Positions 44,563 through 54,624 of a DNA stretch of 64,000 bases are shown in pieces (within the stretch, counting starts at the first letter, position 1; each line of letters begins with the position of its first letter). Source of the DNA: Methylolobus aquaticus (GTDB taxonomy: Bacteria; Pseudomonadota; Gammaproteobacteria; Methylococcales; Methylococcaceae); the NCBI GenBank assembly GCA_004168015.1, contig SEYW01000001.1:372001-436000 (forward strand), read 5' to 3'. Both the position numbers and the translations under genes were made by a program. Below the pieces are notes generated by a model. It was given only the letters and a program-made list of their open reading frames with translations, searched no databases and was not told the origin of the DNA.

Positions 44563-46839
44563 ATGGGTGAGTTGCTCGCCCGTCTCATCACGGTCGAAGG
44601 ACGCGTCCAGGGGGTCGGCTTCCGCCCCTTCGTCGCCCGCCTCGCCCGTCAACTCGAAGTCACCGGGTGGGTACGGAACCGCGCCGGGCGTGTCGAGATT
44701 CACGCGGAAGCGTGCGCGGGCGTGCTCGACCTCTTCGTGCGGGAACTGTCGGAACGCGCACCACCGCTGTCCCGGATCATGCCTCCCGCGGTCGAGAAGG
44801 CGGTTACCAGGGGCTTTCGAGAGTTCGAGATACAGGCCAGCGAAGTTAGCGACGGCGCTGCTGGCCGGATTCCACCCGACTACTTCGTCTGCGACGACTG
44901 CCTGGCGGAAATGCGCGATCCCGCCCAGCGACGTTATCGCTATCCGTTCATCAACTGCACGCAATGCGGCCCACGCTACACGCTGATCGATCGGCTACCG
45001 TATGATCGGCCAAACACCGCAATGGCCTCGTTCGCATTCTGCGCCGATTGCCGCGCCGAGTATCTGGACCCTTTCGACCGCCGCTACCATGCCCAGCCCC
45101 TCGCCTGCCCCAACTGCGGCCCCAGCCTTTCGTTCCGCGCCCGCGGGGCACCCGAGGTCGTTGGTAACGAAGCTTCGCTTGCCGCCTGCCTGGCCACCTT
45201 GCGGTCGGGCGCCATCGTTGCCATCAAGGGCGTCGGCGGCTATCACCTGCTCTGCGACGCGGCCGACGAAGCGGCGGTCGCGCGGCTGCGCCAGCGTAAA
45301 AAGCGGCCAGCGAAACCGCTTGCGGTACTGGTGCCATGGCAGGGGGCGGATGGGCTCGACCGCGTCATGGAAATTGCCGAACCCGACGCCCGCGAGCAGC
45401 ATCTGCTGACCTCGCCGCTGCGACCCATCGTGCTGGTCCTAAAGCGGAGCCCGTCGCCGCTGGCACCGAACATCGCTCCTGACCTCGCCGAGGTCGGTGT
45501 GATGCTGCCCTACAGCCCGCTGCACCATCTGTTGTGCGAGGATTATGGCGCTCCGCTCGTGGCCACTTCGGGGAACATCAGCGGCGAACCGGTACTCACC
45601 GAACGTGATCAGGCGGAACAGCGCCTGGGTTCGGTCGCGGATGCGTTTCTGCATCACGACCGGCCGATCCGACGGCCGGCCGATGACGCGGTCTTTCGCC
45701 GCATCGCCGGAAGCCCGCGCCCCTTGCGGCTCGGCCGAGGCAACGCACCCGCCGAGTATGACTTGCCATTCACGCTGGCCGAACCAACACTCGCGCTGGG
45801 TGCTGATCTGAAGAATACCGTCGCCCTGGGCTTCGGCGACCGCGTGGTGATCTCGCCGCATGTCGGCGACCTCGGATCGCCCCGGAGCGAAGCCATTTTC
45901 GAGCAGGTCATCGACGCATTGCAGTCGCTGTATGCGCAGCGCGCGACACGCATCGTCTGCGATGCCCATCCGGGATACCGCTCGGCACGCTGGACACGTG
46001 CCAGTCACCTGCCGGTGGAGCGCGTATTCCATCATCACGCGCACGCTGCGGCGCTGGCGGGCGAATTCGGTCTGTCGGAGGACATCCTGGTCTTTACCTG
46101 GGATGGCATCGGTTACGGAGAGGACGGCCGCCTATGGGGCGGCGAGGCCCTGCTGGGCCGGCCGGGCGCCTGGCGGCGTGTCGGCACGCTTCGTCCTTTC
46201 CGATTGCCGGGCGGCGAGCTGGCCAGCCGCGCACCCTGGCGCTGCGCCCTGGCACTGTGCTGGGAACAGGGGCTCGACTGGAACGCCTGCCCGGAGCCGA
46301 GTGGACTGGTGCGACAGGCCTGGGAGCGCGGGATGAACAGCCCAATCACTCATTCGGCCGGCCGCTTGTTCGATGGCGCAGCCGCATTGCTTGGACTATC
46401 CACGACGACCAGCTACGAAGCGCAGGCCGCAATGACGCTGGAGGCGCTCGCCGTCCCCACGGAAGAGCGTGTAGCGCTGCCGTTGCAGCCTGACCGGGAG
46501 GGCGTCCTGGTCATCGACTGGGCACCACTGATCCCGCCGCTTATCGACCAAGACACAAGTGCGTCGCAGCGCGCCTCGCTGTTTCATTCCAGCCTCGCGC
46601 AGGCCATCGCCGAACTGGCGTGCGTGGTCCGCGCTCGGCATGGCGTTCGGTGGGTGGGCCTGACAGGCGGCGTCTTCCAGAATCGGCTGCTGACCGAGCA
46701 GGCGACTTCCCACCTGACTTCCGCCGGCTTCGAAACACTGCTGCCGAAAGAGGTTCCCGGCAACGATGCCGGCATCGCCTATGGGCAGATCATCGAGGCC
46801 GGTGCCCGCATCAGGGCGCTCCGCGCCAGCTCGGCCTGA
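44563..46839 (+). CDS. hypF: Carbamoyltransferase HypF
   Basis: 758 residues, full-length multidomain protein. Acylphosphatase domain at residues 8-95 (VEGRVQGVGFRPFVARLARQ). Four CxxC zinc-finger halves follow (VCDDCLAE, NCTQCGPR, FCADCRAE, ACPNCGPS), then a YrdC-like domain (RKKRPAKPLAVLV, LVATSGNISGEP). The C-terminal Kae1/HypF domain has HHHAHAAAL and TGGVFQNRLLTE. It makes thiocarbamate on HypE from carbamoyl phosphate, the cyanide source. It begins 18 bases after hypD. Confidence 0.96.
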   Translation: MGELLARLITVEGRVQGVGFRPFVARLARQLEVTGWVRNRAGRVEIHAEACAGVLDLFVRELSERAPPLSRIMPPAVEKAVTRGFREFEIQASEVSDGAAGRIPPDYFVCDDCLAEMRDPAQRRYRYPFINCTQCGPRYTLIDRLPYDRPNTAMASFAFCADCRAEYLDPFDRRYHAQPLACPNCGPSLSFRARGAPEVVGNEASLAACLATLRSGAIVAIKGVGGYHLLCDAADEAAVARLRQRKKRPAKPLAVLVPWQGADGLDRVMEIAEPDAREQHLLTSPLRPIVLVLKRSPSPLAPNIAPDLAEVGVMLPYSPLHHLLCEDYGAPLVATSGNISGEPVLTERDQAEQRLGSVADAFLHHDRPIRRPADDAVFRRIAGSPRPLRLGRGNAPAEYDLPFTLAEPTLALGADLKNTVALGFGDRVVISPHVGDLGSPRSEAIFEQVIDALQSLYAQRATRIVCDAHPGYRSARWTRASHLPVERVFHHHAHAAALAGEFGLSEDILVFTWDGIGYGEDGRLWGGEALLGRPGAWRRVGTLRPFRLPGGELASRAPWRCALALCWEQGLDWNACPEPSGLVRQAWERGMNSPITHSAGRLFDGAAALLGLSTTTSYEAQAAMTLEALAVPTEERVALPLQPDREGVLVIDWAPLIPPLIDQDTSASQRASLFHSSLAQAIAELACVVRARHGVRWVGLTGGVFQNRLLTEQATSHLTSAGFETLLPKEVPGNDAGIAYGQIIEAGARIRALRASSA

Positions 46840-46902
46840 CCAAAGCCCATCGAACGGCTCACCGACGGCGCGGCGACTCTCACTGACACTGCTGAGCATC
46901 TC

Positions 46903-47922
46903 ATGACAACGACACCCGACGGCAGCTTCATCACCATGGCCCATGGCAACGGCGGGCGACTGATGCGCGAACTGATCGAACAAGTCTTCGCGCCGGCCCT
47001 CGGGAATCCCGACCTCGACACCAACGCCGACGCCGTGCGGTTGCCTGACTTATCCGGGGATGGCGAGTGGTTGATCACGACGGATGGCTTCACGGTCGAT
47101 CCGCTGGAATTTCCGGGCGGCAACATCGGCAGCCTGGCAATTCACGGCACCGTCAACGACCTCGCGGTGTCGGGTGCGACCCCGTGCTACGTGACGCTGA
47201 ATGCATTCATCGAGGAAGGACTGAGCCTGTCGACACTGGAGCGGCTCGCTCGCGGTATCGGTGAGGCGAGCCGGGAAAGCGGAGTGCGTATCGTGGCCGG
47301 CGATACCAAGGTCGTCGGACGCGGCCAGGGCGGTGGGCTCTATCTGGCAACGACCGGGGTCGGGCTCCGGCCCCATGGCTTGCAGTTGGGCCTCGACCGG
47401 ATCCGTGCCGGTGACCGCATCCTGGTCAGTGGCCCCGTCGGCGACCACGGCACGGCGGTGCTGCTCGCGCGCGAGCAGTTCGGGCTCAGCGGCGACCTCC
47501 GGTCGGATGCAACCAGCGTGCTGCCGGTCGCTCAGGCGCTGATCAAGGGCCCGGGACTGCGCTTCATGCGGGATCCCACGCGCGGCGGCATCGCCACGGT
47601 CGCCCACGAAATCGCCCGAACCACGGGCCACACGGTACGACTCCGGGCAGCACGGATTCCGGTCCGCCCCCCGGTGCGGGCGGTCTGCGACATGCTGGGC
47701 TATGATCCCTGCTACCTGGCCTGCGAAGGTCGTGTCGCGGCGGTAGTCTCACCCGAAGCGGCAACGGCGGCACTGGCCGCGCTGCGCAGCCTCGGGCACC
47801 GGCATGCCGCGATCATCGGAGAGATCGCAGCCGGGCGTCCCAGCGTCGTGCTGGAGACGCCGCTGGGCGGTGAGCGCATCCTCGAAGAACTCGAGGACGA
47901 CCCGCTGCCGCGAATCTGTTGA
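46903..47922 (+). CDS. hypE: Hydrogenase maturation protein HypE
   Basis: 339 residues, AIR-synthase-like fold with FITMAHGNGGRLMRELIEQV near the start and RDPTRGGIATVAHEIA in the middle. The last residues are PRIC, the conserved C-terminal cysteine that is carbamoylated by HypF and dehydrated to thiocyanate. It closes the hyp operon after a 63-base gap. No hydrogenase subunits, protease or nickel transporter follow in the window. Confidence 0.96.
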   Translation: MTTTPDGSFITMAHGNGGRLMRELIEQVFAPALGNPDLDTNADAVRLPDLSGDGEWLITTDGFTVDPLEFPGGNIGSLAIHGTVNDLAVSGATPCYVTLNAFIEEGLSLSTLERLARGIGEASRESGVRIVAGDTKVVGRGQGGGLYLATTGVGLRPHGLQLGLDRIRAGDRILVSGPVGDHGTAVLLAREQFGLSGDLRSDATSVLPVAQALIKGPGLRFMRDPTRGGIATVAHEIARTTGHTVRLRAARIPVRPPVRAVCDMLGYDPCYLACEGRVAAVVSPEAATAALAALRSLGHRHAAIIGEIAAGRPSVVLETPLGGERILEELEDDPLPRIC

Positions 47923-48059
47923 TGTCACAACCGCGCGGCCCCGGCGTGGCGCTGGCTCCTCACCCACCTTCGGACATATGATCATGCCCGGCTTCCGACC
48001 TGCACCCCGACGCAGTGGGCGGAAGCCGCGACGCACAACGACGAACCGAGGAGGTCGAG

Positions 48060-48431
48060 ATGAACACTGCGCTTACACTCACCGGCACCGCTCTTATCCT
48101 GCTGGCGGGACTGTCCAGCGCCACCGCGGCGGAACACGCCGAGGAAGCCCTGAAGCATGCGCAGGATGCGGCAAATGCACCCGGTGACTCGCTATCGATC
48201 CGGGAACATGCCTCCGAGGCGCTGAAGCACATCGAGGCGGCGAAGGAAACACATGCGCAGCAACCGGAGGTCATCGAGCACCTCGAAAAAGGCGAGGCGG
48301 AACTCAAGAACGCGATCGACCATGCCAGCCATTACAATGCGACCAGCGCGACCGATACGGCATCGGATGCCAAGGCGCACCTGGAACGGGCGCACGATGC
48401 GGCTGGTGCAACGCCCGCTCCAGTCCCCTAG
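48060..48431 (+). CDS. SmbP-like small periplasmic metal-binding protein
   Basis: 123 residues, with a strong GAGGAGG site before ATG 48060. Signal peptide to about residue 23 (LILLAGLSSATAA). The mature protein has helical repeats spaced with histidines (EHAEEALKHAQDAAN, REHASEALKHIEAAKE, IEHLEKGEAELKNAIDHAS). This matches SmbP of Nitrosomonas, a four-helix-bundle copper/nickel-binding protein. It sits directly after the hyp operon, so a nickel role is tempting but unproven. Confidence 0.75.
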   Translation: MNTALTLTGTALILLAGLSSATAAEHAEEALKHAQDAANAPGDSLSIREHASEALKHIEAAKETHAQQPEVIEHLEKGEAELKNAIDHASHYNATSATDTASDAKAHLERAHDAAGATPAPVP

Positions 48432-48534
48432 CCGACGACCGATCGCAGGACAGGCCGGACAGCGGTTGCCAATACGGCGCGCCTGAGCGATCCTGCCACG
48501 TCAAAGACATTCAATCCGACCGAGGTAGCGAAGG

Positions 48535-49395
48535 ATGCGACTGGAAGATGAATCCGAAAGTACGAATGTGGAGGACCGGCGCGGGTCCGGGCCGGCGACC
48601 GGCTTCGGAAAGCGCAAGCTTGGCATCTGGGCGATCGTCATTGCCCTCGTGGCGGCGTACTTCGGGATCGATCCGCGTCTGATCCTCGGTTTTCTGTCCG
48701 TCGGCGGACAGGTCGTCGAGCAACACTCAACTGCGGCGACGCCAGCCCGTCCCGGGCCCAAGGACGAGGCATCGATCTTCGTCGCCAAGGTGCTGGGCAA
48801 TACCGAACGGGTCTGGGAGCAGATCTTCGACGAGTTGGGCGCACGCTACAGCAAACCCGCCTTGGTGCTCTATACGGGCGCCACTCCGTCGGCCTGCGGC
48901 CTCGGGCAGGGGGCGATGGGGCCGTTCTATTGCCCTCTCGACCAGAAGGTCTACGTGGATCTGCGTTTCTTCGATGAGCTCCAGCACCGTTACGGAGCAC
49001 CGGGCGACTTCGCCCGAGCCTACGTGCTGGCCCATGAAGTGGGCCATCATGTCCAGAAGTTGTTGGGAATTTCGGACAAGGTGCAGTCTTTGCAGCAGCG
49101 ATCCGGGGAGGCCCAGGCGAACCAACTCTCTGTCCGGCTGGAGCTGCAGGCCGACTGTCTGGCGGGCGTCTGGGCGAATCGGGCCCATGAGTTGCGAAAC
49201 ATCCTGGAACCCGGCGATATCGAGGACGGACTGCGCGCTGCAGCGGCGGTCGGTGATGACACCCTGCAACGCCGGACTCAGGGTTACGTCGTTCCGGAGA
49301 GCTTCACTCACGGGAGTTCAGCCGACCGGGCCAAGTGGTTTCGGCTCGGTTTGAAGGAAGGCCGTCTGCAGGGCTGTGATACCTTTGGGCGTTGA
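48535..49395 (+). CDS. Membrane-anchored zinc metallopeptidase (YpfJ family)
   Basis: 286 residues, family of neutral zinc metallopeptidases (PF04228). One N-terminal transmembrane helix (LGIWAIVIALVAAYFGI, residues 28-45). The extracytoplasmic domain has SACGLGQGAMGPFYCPLDQK and the zinc motif AHEVGHHVQ near residue 165. ELQADCLAGVWAN supplies the further conserved metal/active-site residues. Substrate unknown. Confidence 0.9.
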   Translation: MRLEDESESTNVEDRRGSGPATGFGKRKLGIWAIVIALVAAYFGIDPRLILGFLSVGGQVVEQHSTAATPARPGPKDEASIFVAKVLGNTERVWEQIFDELGARYSKPALVLYTGATPSACGLGQGAMGPFYCPLDQKVYVDLRFFDELQHRYGAPGDFARAYVLAHEVGHHVQKLLGISDKVQSLQQRSGEAQANQLSVRLELQADCLAGVWANRAHELRNILEPGDIEDGLRAAAAVGDDTLQRRTQGYVVPESFTHGSSADRAKWFRLGLKEGRLQGCDTFGR

Positions 49396-49540
49396 CTTTG
49401 TGGGCTTCAGCCACGCATCCAGAGCAAGCGCGCCATACGAGGCCGTGGCCGGCGGTGCCGCGACGGCAGAGCCAGGAACCCTGGCCTATCGTTACAGGCG
49501 TGCGTCATGCCCCCGGCCCCGGAACACACGGAGAAGTCCC

Positions 49541-49858
49541 ATGACTACGCATTTCTCGAATCTCGCGGCCTTGATCCTGACCGGCTTGGTCATTTCCACC
49601 TCTACCGAGGCCTGTACGCTCGTAGACAAGCGCCCGGCCCAACTCGGAACGGATCGAGGTGTACAAGGCCGCTGTGCCAACAACGGCGGATCCATCACCT
49701 GCACCATCGCCGACGACGGGGAAGGGATCAACTGTTCGGGACCCTCCGGCGAGTTCTCCGGGGACAATATGGTCAATCTGGTCAGAGCCGCATGCGGCTG
49801 CTCAGCTCCGCAACAGGATCCACAGAATTTGCAGCAGCAGCTCGACGCATATCCCTGA
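49541..49858 (+). CDS. Small secreted cysteine-rich protein, unknown function
   Basis: 105 residues from ATG 49541, with GGAGAAG upstream. Signal peptide to about residue 24 (AALILTGLVISTSTEA). The mature part has six cysteines (EACTLVDK, GRCANN, ITCTIADD, INCSGPSG, AACGCSA), likely three disulfides. No recognised domain. It lies alone between the metallopeptidase and the HAD gene. Confidence 0.6.
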   Translation: MTTHFSNLAALILTGLVISTSTEACTLVDKRPAQLGTDRGVQGRCANNGGSITCTIADDGEGINCSGPSGEFSGDNMVNLVRAACGCSAPQQDPQNLQQQLDAYP

Positions 49859-49971
49859 ACTCAGGCCGGGGAACCCGCCGACCGCGGTACTCCGGAGATG
49901 CACCAGCTGCCGGCCAGGCGGCGGTTCGTCGACTCTGACGGACCGCCGACGCCTGTCGGCTCGAAAACACG

Positions 49972-50985
49972 ATGGATAGGAAAGCCAACATGCCGTTTCG
50001 ATGCCTGATGTTCCTGTTGCTCAGCCTGAGCCTGCCGCCTGCGTGGGCGGCAGAGACTGGCGCAGTCGATCCGCTACCGGCCTGGACTGCGGGTGTAAAC
50101 AAGCAGGCGATCATGGCCTTCGTCGAACGTGTGACACGCCCGAACAGCCCTGATTTCGTGCCCGTTCCGGAACGCATTGCGGTGTTCGATCACGATGGCA
50201 CACTCTGGGTCGAACAGCCCATCTACCCCCAATTCGTTTTCGTACTAGAGCGCTTGCGCACGCTCGCTCCACGTTTTCCCGGATGGCCCAGCAAGCAGCC
50301 GTTCAAGGCCGCCCTCGAAGGGAATTACGCCAGCCTCGCCGGCCAGGGACCCATCGCACTGCAGCAACTGACGATCGCTACGCACTCCGGCCTGACGACG
50401 GATCAATTCGATGCGGCGGTGAAGGACTGGCTCGCGCACGCTCGGCACCCGCGTTTCGTTCGACCGTACAGCGAACTTGCCTATCAGCCGATGCTCGAAT
50501 TGCTGAGCTACCTCGAGCGTCATGAGTTCAAGAACTGGATCGTGTCCGGCGGCAGCGCGGATTTCATTCGGGTTTGGTCCGAGCGGGTCTACCGCATACC
50601 GCCGGAGCGCGTGATCGGCAGCAGCGTCAAACTGAAATTTGAGATGGCGGAGGGAAAATCGCTCCTGGTTCGCCTGCCGGAGATCGATTTCATCAACAGC
50701 CACGCCGCAAAGCCGGTCGGCATCCAGCAACAGATCGGCCGCCGGCCCCTCATGGCATTCGGCAACGCCGACGGGGATCTACAGATGCTGGAATGGACTT
50801 CGGGCGGCTCGGGTCCGCGCTTCGTCGGTTTGATTCGGCATACCGACGCAGCCCGCGAATACGCGTACGACCGGGAGGCCAGCGTTGGTCATCTCGAACT
50901 GGCGCTGGACGAAGCCAAACGCCGGCGCTGGCCCGTCGTGAGTATCCGGGACGACTGGGCGAAGGTATTCGCGTTCGACCGATGA
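49972..50985 (+). CDS. Exported HAD-superfamily phosphatase-like hydrolase
   Basis: 337 residues with a signal peptide (RCLMFLLLSLSLPPAWA; M at 49990 may be the real start after MDRKAN). HAD motif I is AVFDHDGTLW (Asp nucleophile and Asp+2), motif II VSGGSADFIRV, motif IV GNADGDLQMLEW. Periplasmic phosphatase activity is expected; the group resembles non-specific acid phosphatase-like HADs. Convergent with the SAM hydroxide adenosyltransferase gene. Confidence 0.85.
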   Translation: MDRKANMPFRCLMFLLLSLSLPPAWAAETGAVDPLPAWTAGVNKQAIMAFVERVTRPNSPDFVPVPERIAVFDHDGTLWVEQPIYPQFVFVLERLRTLAPRFPGWPSKQPFKAALEGNYASLAGQGPIALQQLTIATHSGLTTDQFDAAVKDWLAHARHPRFVRPYSELAYQPMLELLSYLERHEFKNWIVSGGSADFIRVWSERVYRIPPERVIGSSVKLKFEMAEGKSLLVRLPEIDFINSHAAKPVGIQQQIGRRPLMAFGNADGDLQMLEWTSGGSGPRFVGLIRHTDAAREYAYDREASVGHLELALDEAKRRRWPVVSIRDDWAKVFAFDR

Positions 50986-51037
50986 CATCAACGGCTCTGC
51001 CCGGCAGGCCGTCGTCACAGGCCGGCTGGGGACGGCA

Positions 51038-51781
51038 TCACGCCAAAGCCACCGCCATACCCAAAGACAGATCGAGAACTGCCCTCGCGGAACCGCGACT
51101 GACGGCGATCTCGATCAATCCGATCGAGTTGCAGTACCAGAACGCCGTGCCCGCCTCCACCGCAGAGAAGGTACGCGCCTCCTCCAGCCAGTGCGATCCG
51201 ACACGAAGTCTCCGTCCACCGAACGTCGGGAGGTAACGCCGTCCGGTCATGGCGTTACCGTAGGCATCGAAGTAAATCACGCGATCGAATTCGTCGGGCC
51301 AGGCCGTCAGATCGGGACCCGCATAGGGCGTGTGCGCCCAGGTAAAATCCCGCTGCGCGATGCGGGCCGCGATCGGCGCGAACAGGTCGCGCCCATGGAA
51401 GGTCGGCGTCAGCAACCCGGGGCGCCAGTCGATGCGAAACCAGGCTGGCTGTCGGCAGCGGGCCGCCACGGTGTTGAAGAGGCCGTTGTCGGGCCCGACG
51501 AACCATCGACCATCCGCCTCAAGCACGATGGGGGCACGGTCGCCGCCCACCCCTGGATCGACGACACCGAGAATCACGCTCGACGGCGGCGTGAAAGGAA
51601 CGAGCGCAGCCAGCAGGAATGCGCTGGCAGCCGGGTCGAAACGCGGGGCATCGTTCATCAGGCGCACGATGTCGCGATTGCCGTGTTGCAGTAGGACCGA
51701 ATCCATCTGGCCCAGATAGGGTCCTTCGTCGCCGAAGTCGGTGAACAGGAAAATCATGCGCGGCGGCGAGGCCGGTCGCAT
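51038..51781 (-). CDS. SAM hydroxide adenosyltransferase (DUF62 family)
   Basis: 247 residues, normal family length. Motifs FLFTDFGDEGPYLGQM, GVVDPGVGGDRAP, FVGPDNGLF, HGRDLFAPIAA and FDAYGNAMTG define the SAM hydrolase/halogenase-like fold; this non-halogenating branch splits SAM to adenosine and methionine. ATG 51757 (MIFLFTDFG) is an alternative start. It follows tatC on the same strand by about 97 bases. Confidence 0.92.
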   Translation of the reverse strand: MRPASPPRMIFLFTDFGDEGPYLGQMDSVLLQHGNRDIVRLMNDAPRFDPAASAFLLAALVPFTPPSSVILGVVDPGVGGDRAPIVLEADGRWFVGPDNGLFNTVAARCRQPAWFRIDWRPGLLTPTFHGRDLFAPIAARIAQRDFTWAHTPYAGPDLTAWPDEFDRVIYFDAYGNAMTGRRYLPTFGGRRLRVGSHWLEEARTFSAVEAGTAFWYCNSIGLIEIAVSRGSARAVLDLSLGMAVALA

Positions 51782-51877
51782 CGGTCCAGCGAACCCCTCG
51801 ACCGCGGTCTCTTTATCCGGCTGGTCTCAGGCTCCGGGATATTCGCCGCACTCAGATCGGCGCCTCCCCTCCCCGAG

Positions 51878-52648
51878 TCAGCCACCGCCGATCTGCACGG
51901 AGTCGTCAACGGTGCGGGCGGGAACGAAGAAGCGCGAGAACAACAGGCCCAGTTCGAACAACAGCCACATCGGAATGGCCAGCAAGGATTGCGAAACCAC
52001 ATCCGGGGGAGTCAGAACCGCACCCACGATGAACGCGGCGACGATGATGTACGGGCGCTTCTCGCCCAGGCTCTTGCGATCGACGACCCCGCTCCAGACC
52101 AGCAGGATCGTTGCGATCGGGACTTCGAATGCCGCACCGAAGGCGACGAACAAGGTCAGTACGAAATCGAGATAACGCGTGATGTCAGTCATCATCGTGA
52201 CCCCTTTCGGCGCGGCGGCAGTCAAGAAACCGAATAGCAGAGGGAACACGACGAAATAGGCGAAGGCGATGCCGCCGTAGAACAACAGGGTACTGGCTAC
52301 CAGCAGCGGCAACATCAGACGGCGCTCATGCCGGTACAGGCCCGGGGCAATGAAGGCCCAGGCCTGGTACAAGACATAAGGGATCGCTGCCAGGAAGGCG
52401 ACCACCAGCGTCAGTTTGAACGGCGTAAAAAAGGGCGATGCGACTTCGATCGCGATCATCTGCGTACCGGCCGGCATATGCTTCAGCAGTGGGCCAGCCA
52501 GAAAGGCGTAGATGTCGTTGGCGTAGTAGGCAAGGCCAAGAAAGATCAGCAGGATCGCGACAATGGAGCGCAGCAGACGATCCCGGAGTTCGACCAGATG
52601 CGAAACGAAGCTCTGCGCTGTATCGTCCGGTGTATGGCCATCAACCAT
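51878..52648 (-). CDS. tatC: Sec-independent translocase subunit TatC
   Basis: 256 residues with six transmembrane helices. The signal-peptide-binding N-terminus [14 protein letters not shown] is followed by the cytoplasmic loop [13 protein letters not shown] and [20 protein letters not shown]. It recognises twin-arginine substrates with TatB. It starts inside the tatB stop (8-base overlap) and is last in tatA-tatB-tatC. Confidence 0.97.
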   Translation of the reverse strand: MVDGHTPDDTAQSFVSHLVELRDRLLRSIVAILLIFLGLAYYANDIYAFLAGPLLKHMPAGTQMIAIEVASPFFTPFKLTLVVAFLAAIPYVLYQAWAFIAPGLYRHERRLMLPLLVASTLLFYGGIAFAYFVVFPLLFGFLTAAAPKGVTMMTDITRYLDFVLTLFVAFGAAFEVPIATILLVWSGVVDRKSLGEKRPYIIVAAFIVGAVLTPPDVVSQSLLAIPMWLLFELGLLFSRFFVPARTVDDSVQIGGG

Positions 52649-52979
52649 CGCGCGTTACCCCCTCGACGCGGGATGGCTCGGGGGTAGCGTCGACCTGCCC
52701 AGACTCGACGGGAGACTGTGGCTCCTCTACTGACAAGCGGTCCACCAAACCGTCGATGGTGACGTTGCTCAGCGCCTTCCGCTGTTTGTTCAGAGATTCG
52801 CGAAGATCCTGGACCTGCAGTTCCTGATCGATCTCCTGTTTCACCGACGACACCATGGATCGCGCCTTACGGACCCAGAGGGCCGTCTCGCGCGCGACAC
52901 GCGGCAGCTTTTCGGGGCCGAACACGAGGAGCCCGACGATTCCGACCAGCACCATCTCCCAAAAGCCGATTTCGAACAT
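52641..52979 (-). CDS. tatB: Sec-independent translocase subunit TatB
   Basis: 112 residues. [20 protein letters not shown] is the membrane helix with the FGPEKLP hinge, followed by an amphipathic helix and a charged coil. It pairs with TatC in the receptor complex. Only 6 bases separate it from tatA. Confidence 0.95.
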   Translation of the reverse strand: MFEIGFWEMVLVGIVGLLVFGPEKLPRVARETALWVRKARSMVSSVKQEIDQELQVQDLRESLNKQRKALSNVTIDGLVDRLSVEEPQSPVESGQVDATPEPSRVEGVTRDG

Positions 52980-52985
52980 AGACGG

Positions 52986-53198
52986 CTAGGGGGTCCGCGG
53001 TTTGTCGGAATCCTCCTTGACGGCTTCGGCATCTATCGTGCGGCCCGATTCGGCCTTGTCCTCGCTCTCGCTCATTGCGCCGCGAAAGCTGCGGATGGCA
53101 CCACCCAGGTCACCGCCGATGTTGCGCAACCGCTTCGTACCGAAGATCACGAGAACGATCAGAAAGATCAGTACCAATTCCCAGACACCTAAACCCAT
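52986..53198 (-). CDS. tatA: Sec-independent translocase subunit TatA
   Basis: 70 residues. The transmembrane helix (VWELVLIFLIVLVIFGTKRL) and the amphipathic IGGDLGGAIRSFRGAMSE segment are typical. It forms the transport pore oligomer. It starts the tatABC operon; folded cofactor proteins, for instance hydrogenases, would be clients. Confidence 0.95.
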   Translation of the reverse strand: MGLGVWELVLIFLIVLVIFGTKRLRNIGGDLGGAIRSFRGAMSESEDKAESGRTIDAEAVKEDSDKPRTP

Positions 53199-53315
53199 GA
53201 CATCACCTCGGTAGACGTTAGCTCGGTGCGGCAGCGATCGTTGACCGGAACGAAATCCCGAACTCGCCAGCGAGGCCGACCAAAGCCAGATAGAAATCCA
53301 CGCAAAAACGGGCGA

Positions 53316-53723
53316 CTATTTGATTTTCAGCAATGACTTCCCTTCGGAATCAAACTTGCAGAAGTTGGCAAGGAAGTAGCGGCACTCTTCCGACTGCCTC
53401 GTCTTTGCAGCATCGCCATCCAGCGTGATCTCGACCGAACAGTAATGCGCCTCGCCGGGGATCTGCTTCTTCAATAGGATCGTCTTGTCGCCGGTTTTCT
53501 TGGCCTCCCCCTCGACATCGACCGAGCACGGTTTGACGCCACGCGCCGCTTCCTCCGGCGTCGGCTCGAAATCCACATCCATGGCGGCATTGATCTCGTC
53601 ACCGATCGTCGTGATCTTCAGGTGCTGCACGTGACCACCGTCTCGGCGGAGGTAATGGTCGGTAGAGGCATTAGCCTGGGAGGCCGCCATCACTGCGAAA
53701 CTCAGGAACATCGCCCGTTTCAT
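53316..53723 (-). CDS. Secreted protein of unknown function with four cysteines
   Basis: 135 residues from ATG 53723, with a purine-rich site upstream. Signal peptide MKRAMFLSFAVMAASQANAS. The mature part is beta-rich and acidic, with cysteines in VKPCSVDVEG, AHYCSVEITL, SEECRYFLANFC, likely two disulfides. No domain recognised. It lies between tatA and dapD, separated from both by >70 bases. Confidence 0.65.
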   Translation of the reverse strand: MKRAMFLSFAVMAASQANASTDHYLRRDGGHVQHLKITTIGDEINAAMDVDFEPTPEEAARGVKPCSVDVEGEAKKTGDKTILLKKQIPGEAHYCSVEITLDGDAAKTRQSEECRYFLANFCKFDSEGKSLLKIK

Positions 53724-53799
53724 CAATCCTATCCCTCTCGGTCAATTTCGTTTTTATTCGCCGCAACCGGCATTCAATCCCCGCCATCCGGCGCAAACA

Positions 53800-54624
53800 C
53801 TAGTCGCGGAGCAATTCGTTGATCCCCACTTTGCCGCGGGTTCTTTCGTCGACTTGCTTGATGATTACAGCACAGTACAAGCTGTGACTACCATCCTGGG
53901 CAGGGAGGTTGCCCGAGACGACGACTGAGCCGGCGGGGATGCGCCCGTAGGTAACCTCACCCGTCATCCGATTATAAATCTTCGTGCTCTGCCCGATGTA
54001 AACGCCCATGGAAATCACCGAGCCACGCTCGACGATGACGCCCTCCACCACTTCCGACCGTGCACCGATGAAACAGTCGTCCTCGATGATGGTCGGCGCC
54101 GCCTGCAGCGGCTCCAGAACACCCCCGATACCGACACCACCGGAAAGGTGCACGTTCTTGCCGATCTGCGCACAGGACCCGACCGTGGCCCAGGTATCGA
54201 CCATGGTGCCCGAATCAACGAACGCGCCGATGTTGACAAACGACGGCATCAGCACGACGTTCGGCGCGATGTAGGCTCCCTGCCGGACGGCCGCCGGCGG
54301 CACGACCCTCGCTCCGGTACGCCGGAAATCGTCAGGGCCGAAACTACCGAACTTGGGCTCGACCTTGTCGAAATACCGCGTCTCGCCACCGTCCATGACT
54401 CGGTTATCGTTGATCCGGAACGACAGCAGAACCGCCTTTTTTAGCCATTGATGCACGACCCAGCCTGCGGGCGTCGGTTCCGCGACCCGGGCCCGCCCGC
54501 TGTCCAGCAGCTGCAGCGACTCCCCCACGGCCTCACGGAGTTCCGGGGACGCTGTGGCCGGCGTAATCTCCGACCGCTGTTCAAAGGCCTTTTCGATGAT
54601 GGTTTCGAGGGACATAGGACTCAT
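53800..54624 (-). CDS. dapD: Tetrahydrodipicolinate N-succinyltransferase
   Basis: 274 residues. N-terminal helical domain ([20 protein letters not shown]), then a left-handed beta-helix of hexapeptide repeats ([40 protein letters not shown]). It succinylates tetrahydrodipicolinate in lysine and diaminopimelate synthesis. ATG 54624 overlaps the dapC stop (ATGA); ATG 54615 (MSLETII) is the alternative. Confidence 0.95.
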   Translation of the reverse strand: MSPMSLETIIEKAFEQRSEITPATASPELREAVGESLQLLDSGRARVAEPTPAGWVVHQWLKKAVLLSFRINDNRVMDGGETRYFDKVEPKFGSFGPDDFRRTGARVVPPAAVRQGAYIAPNVVLMPSFVNIGAFVDSGTMVDTWATVGSCAQIGKNVHLSGGVGIGGVLEPLQAAPTIIEDDCFIGARSEVVEGVIVERGSVISMGVYIGQSTKIYNRMTGEVTYGRIPAGSVVVSGNLPAQDGSHSLYCAVIIKQVDERTRGKVGINELLRD

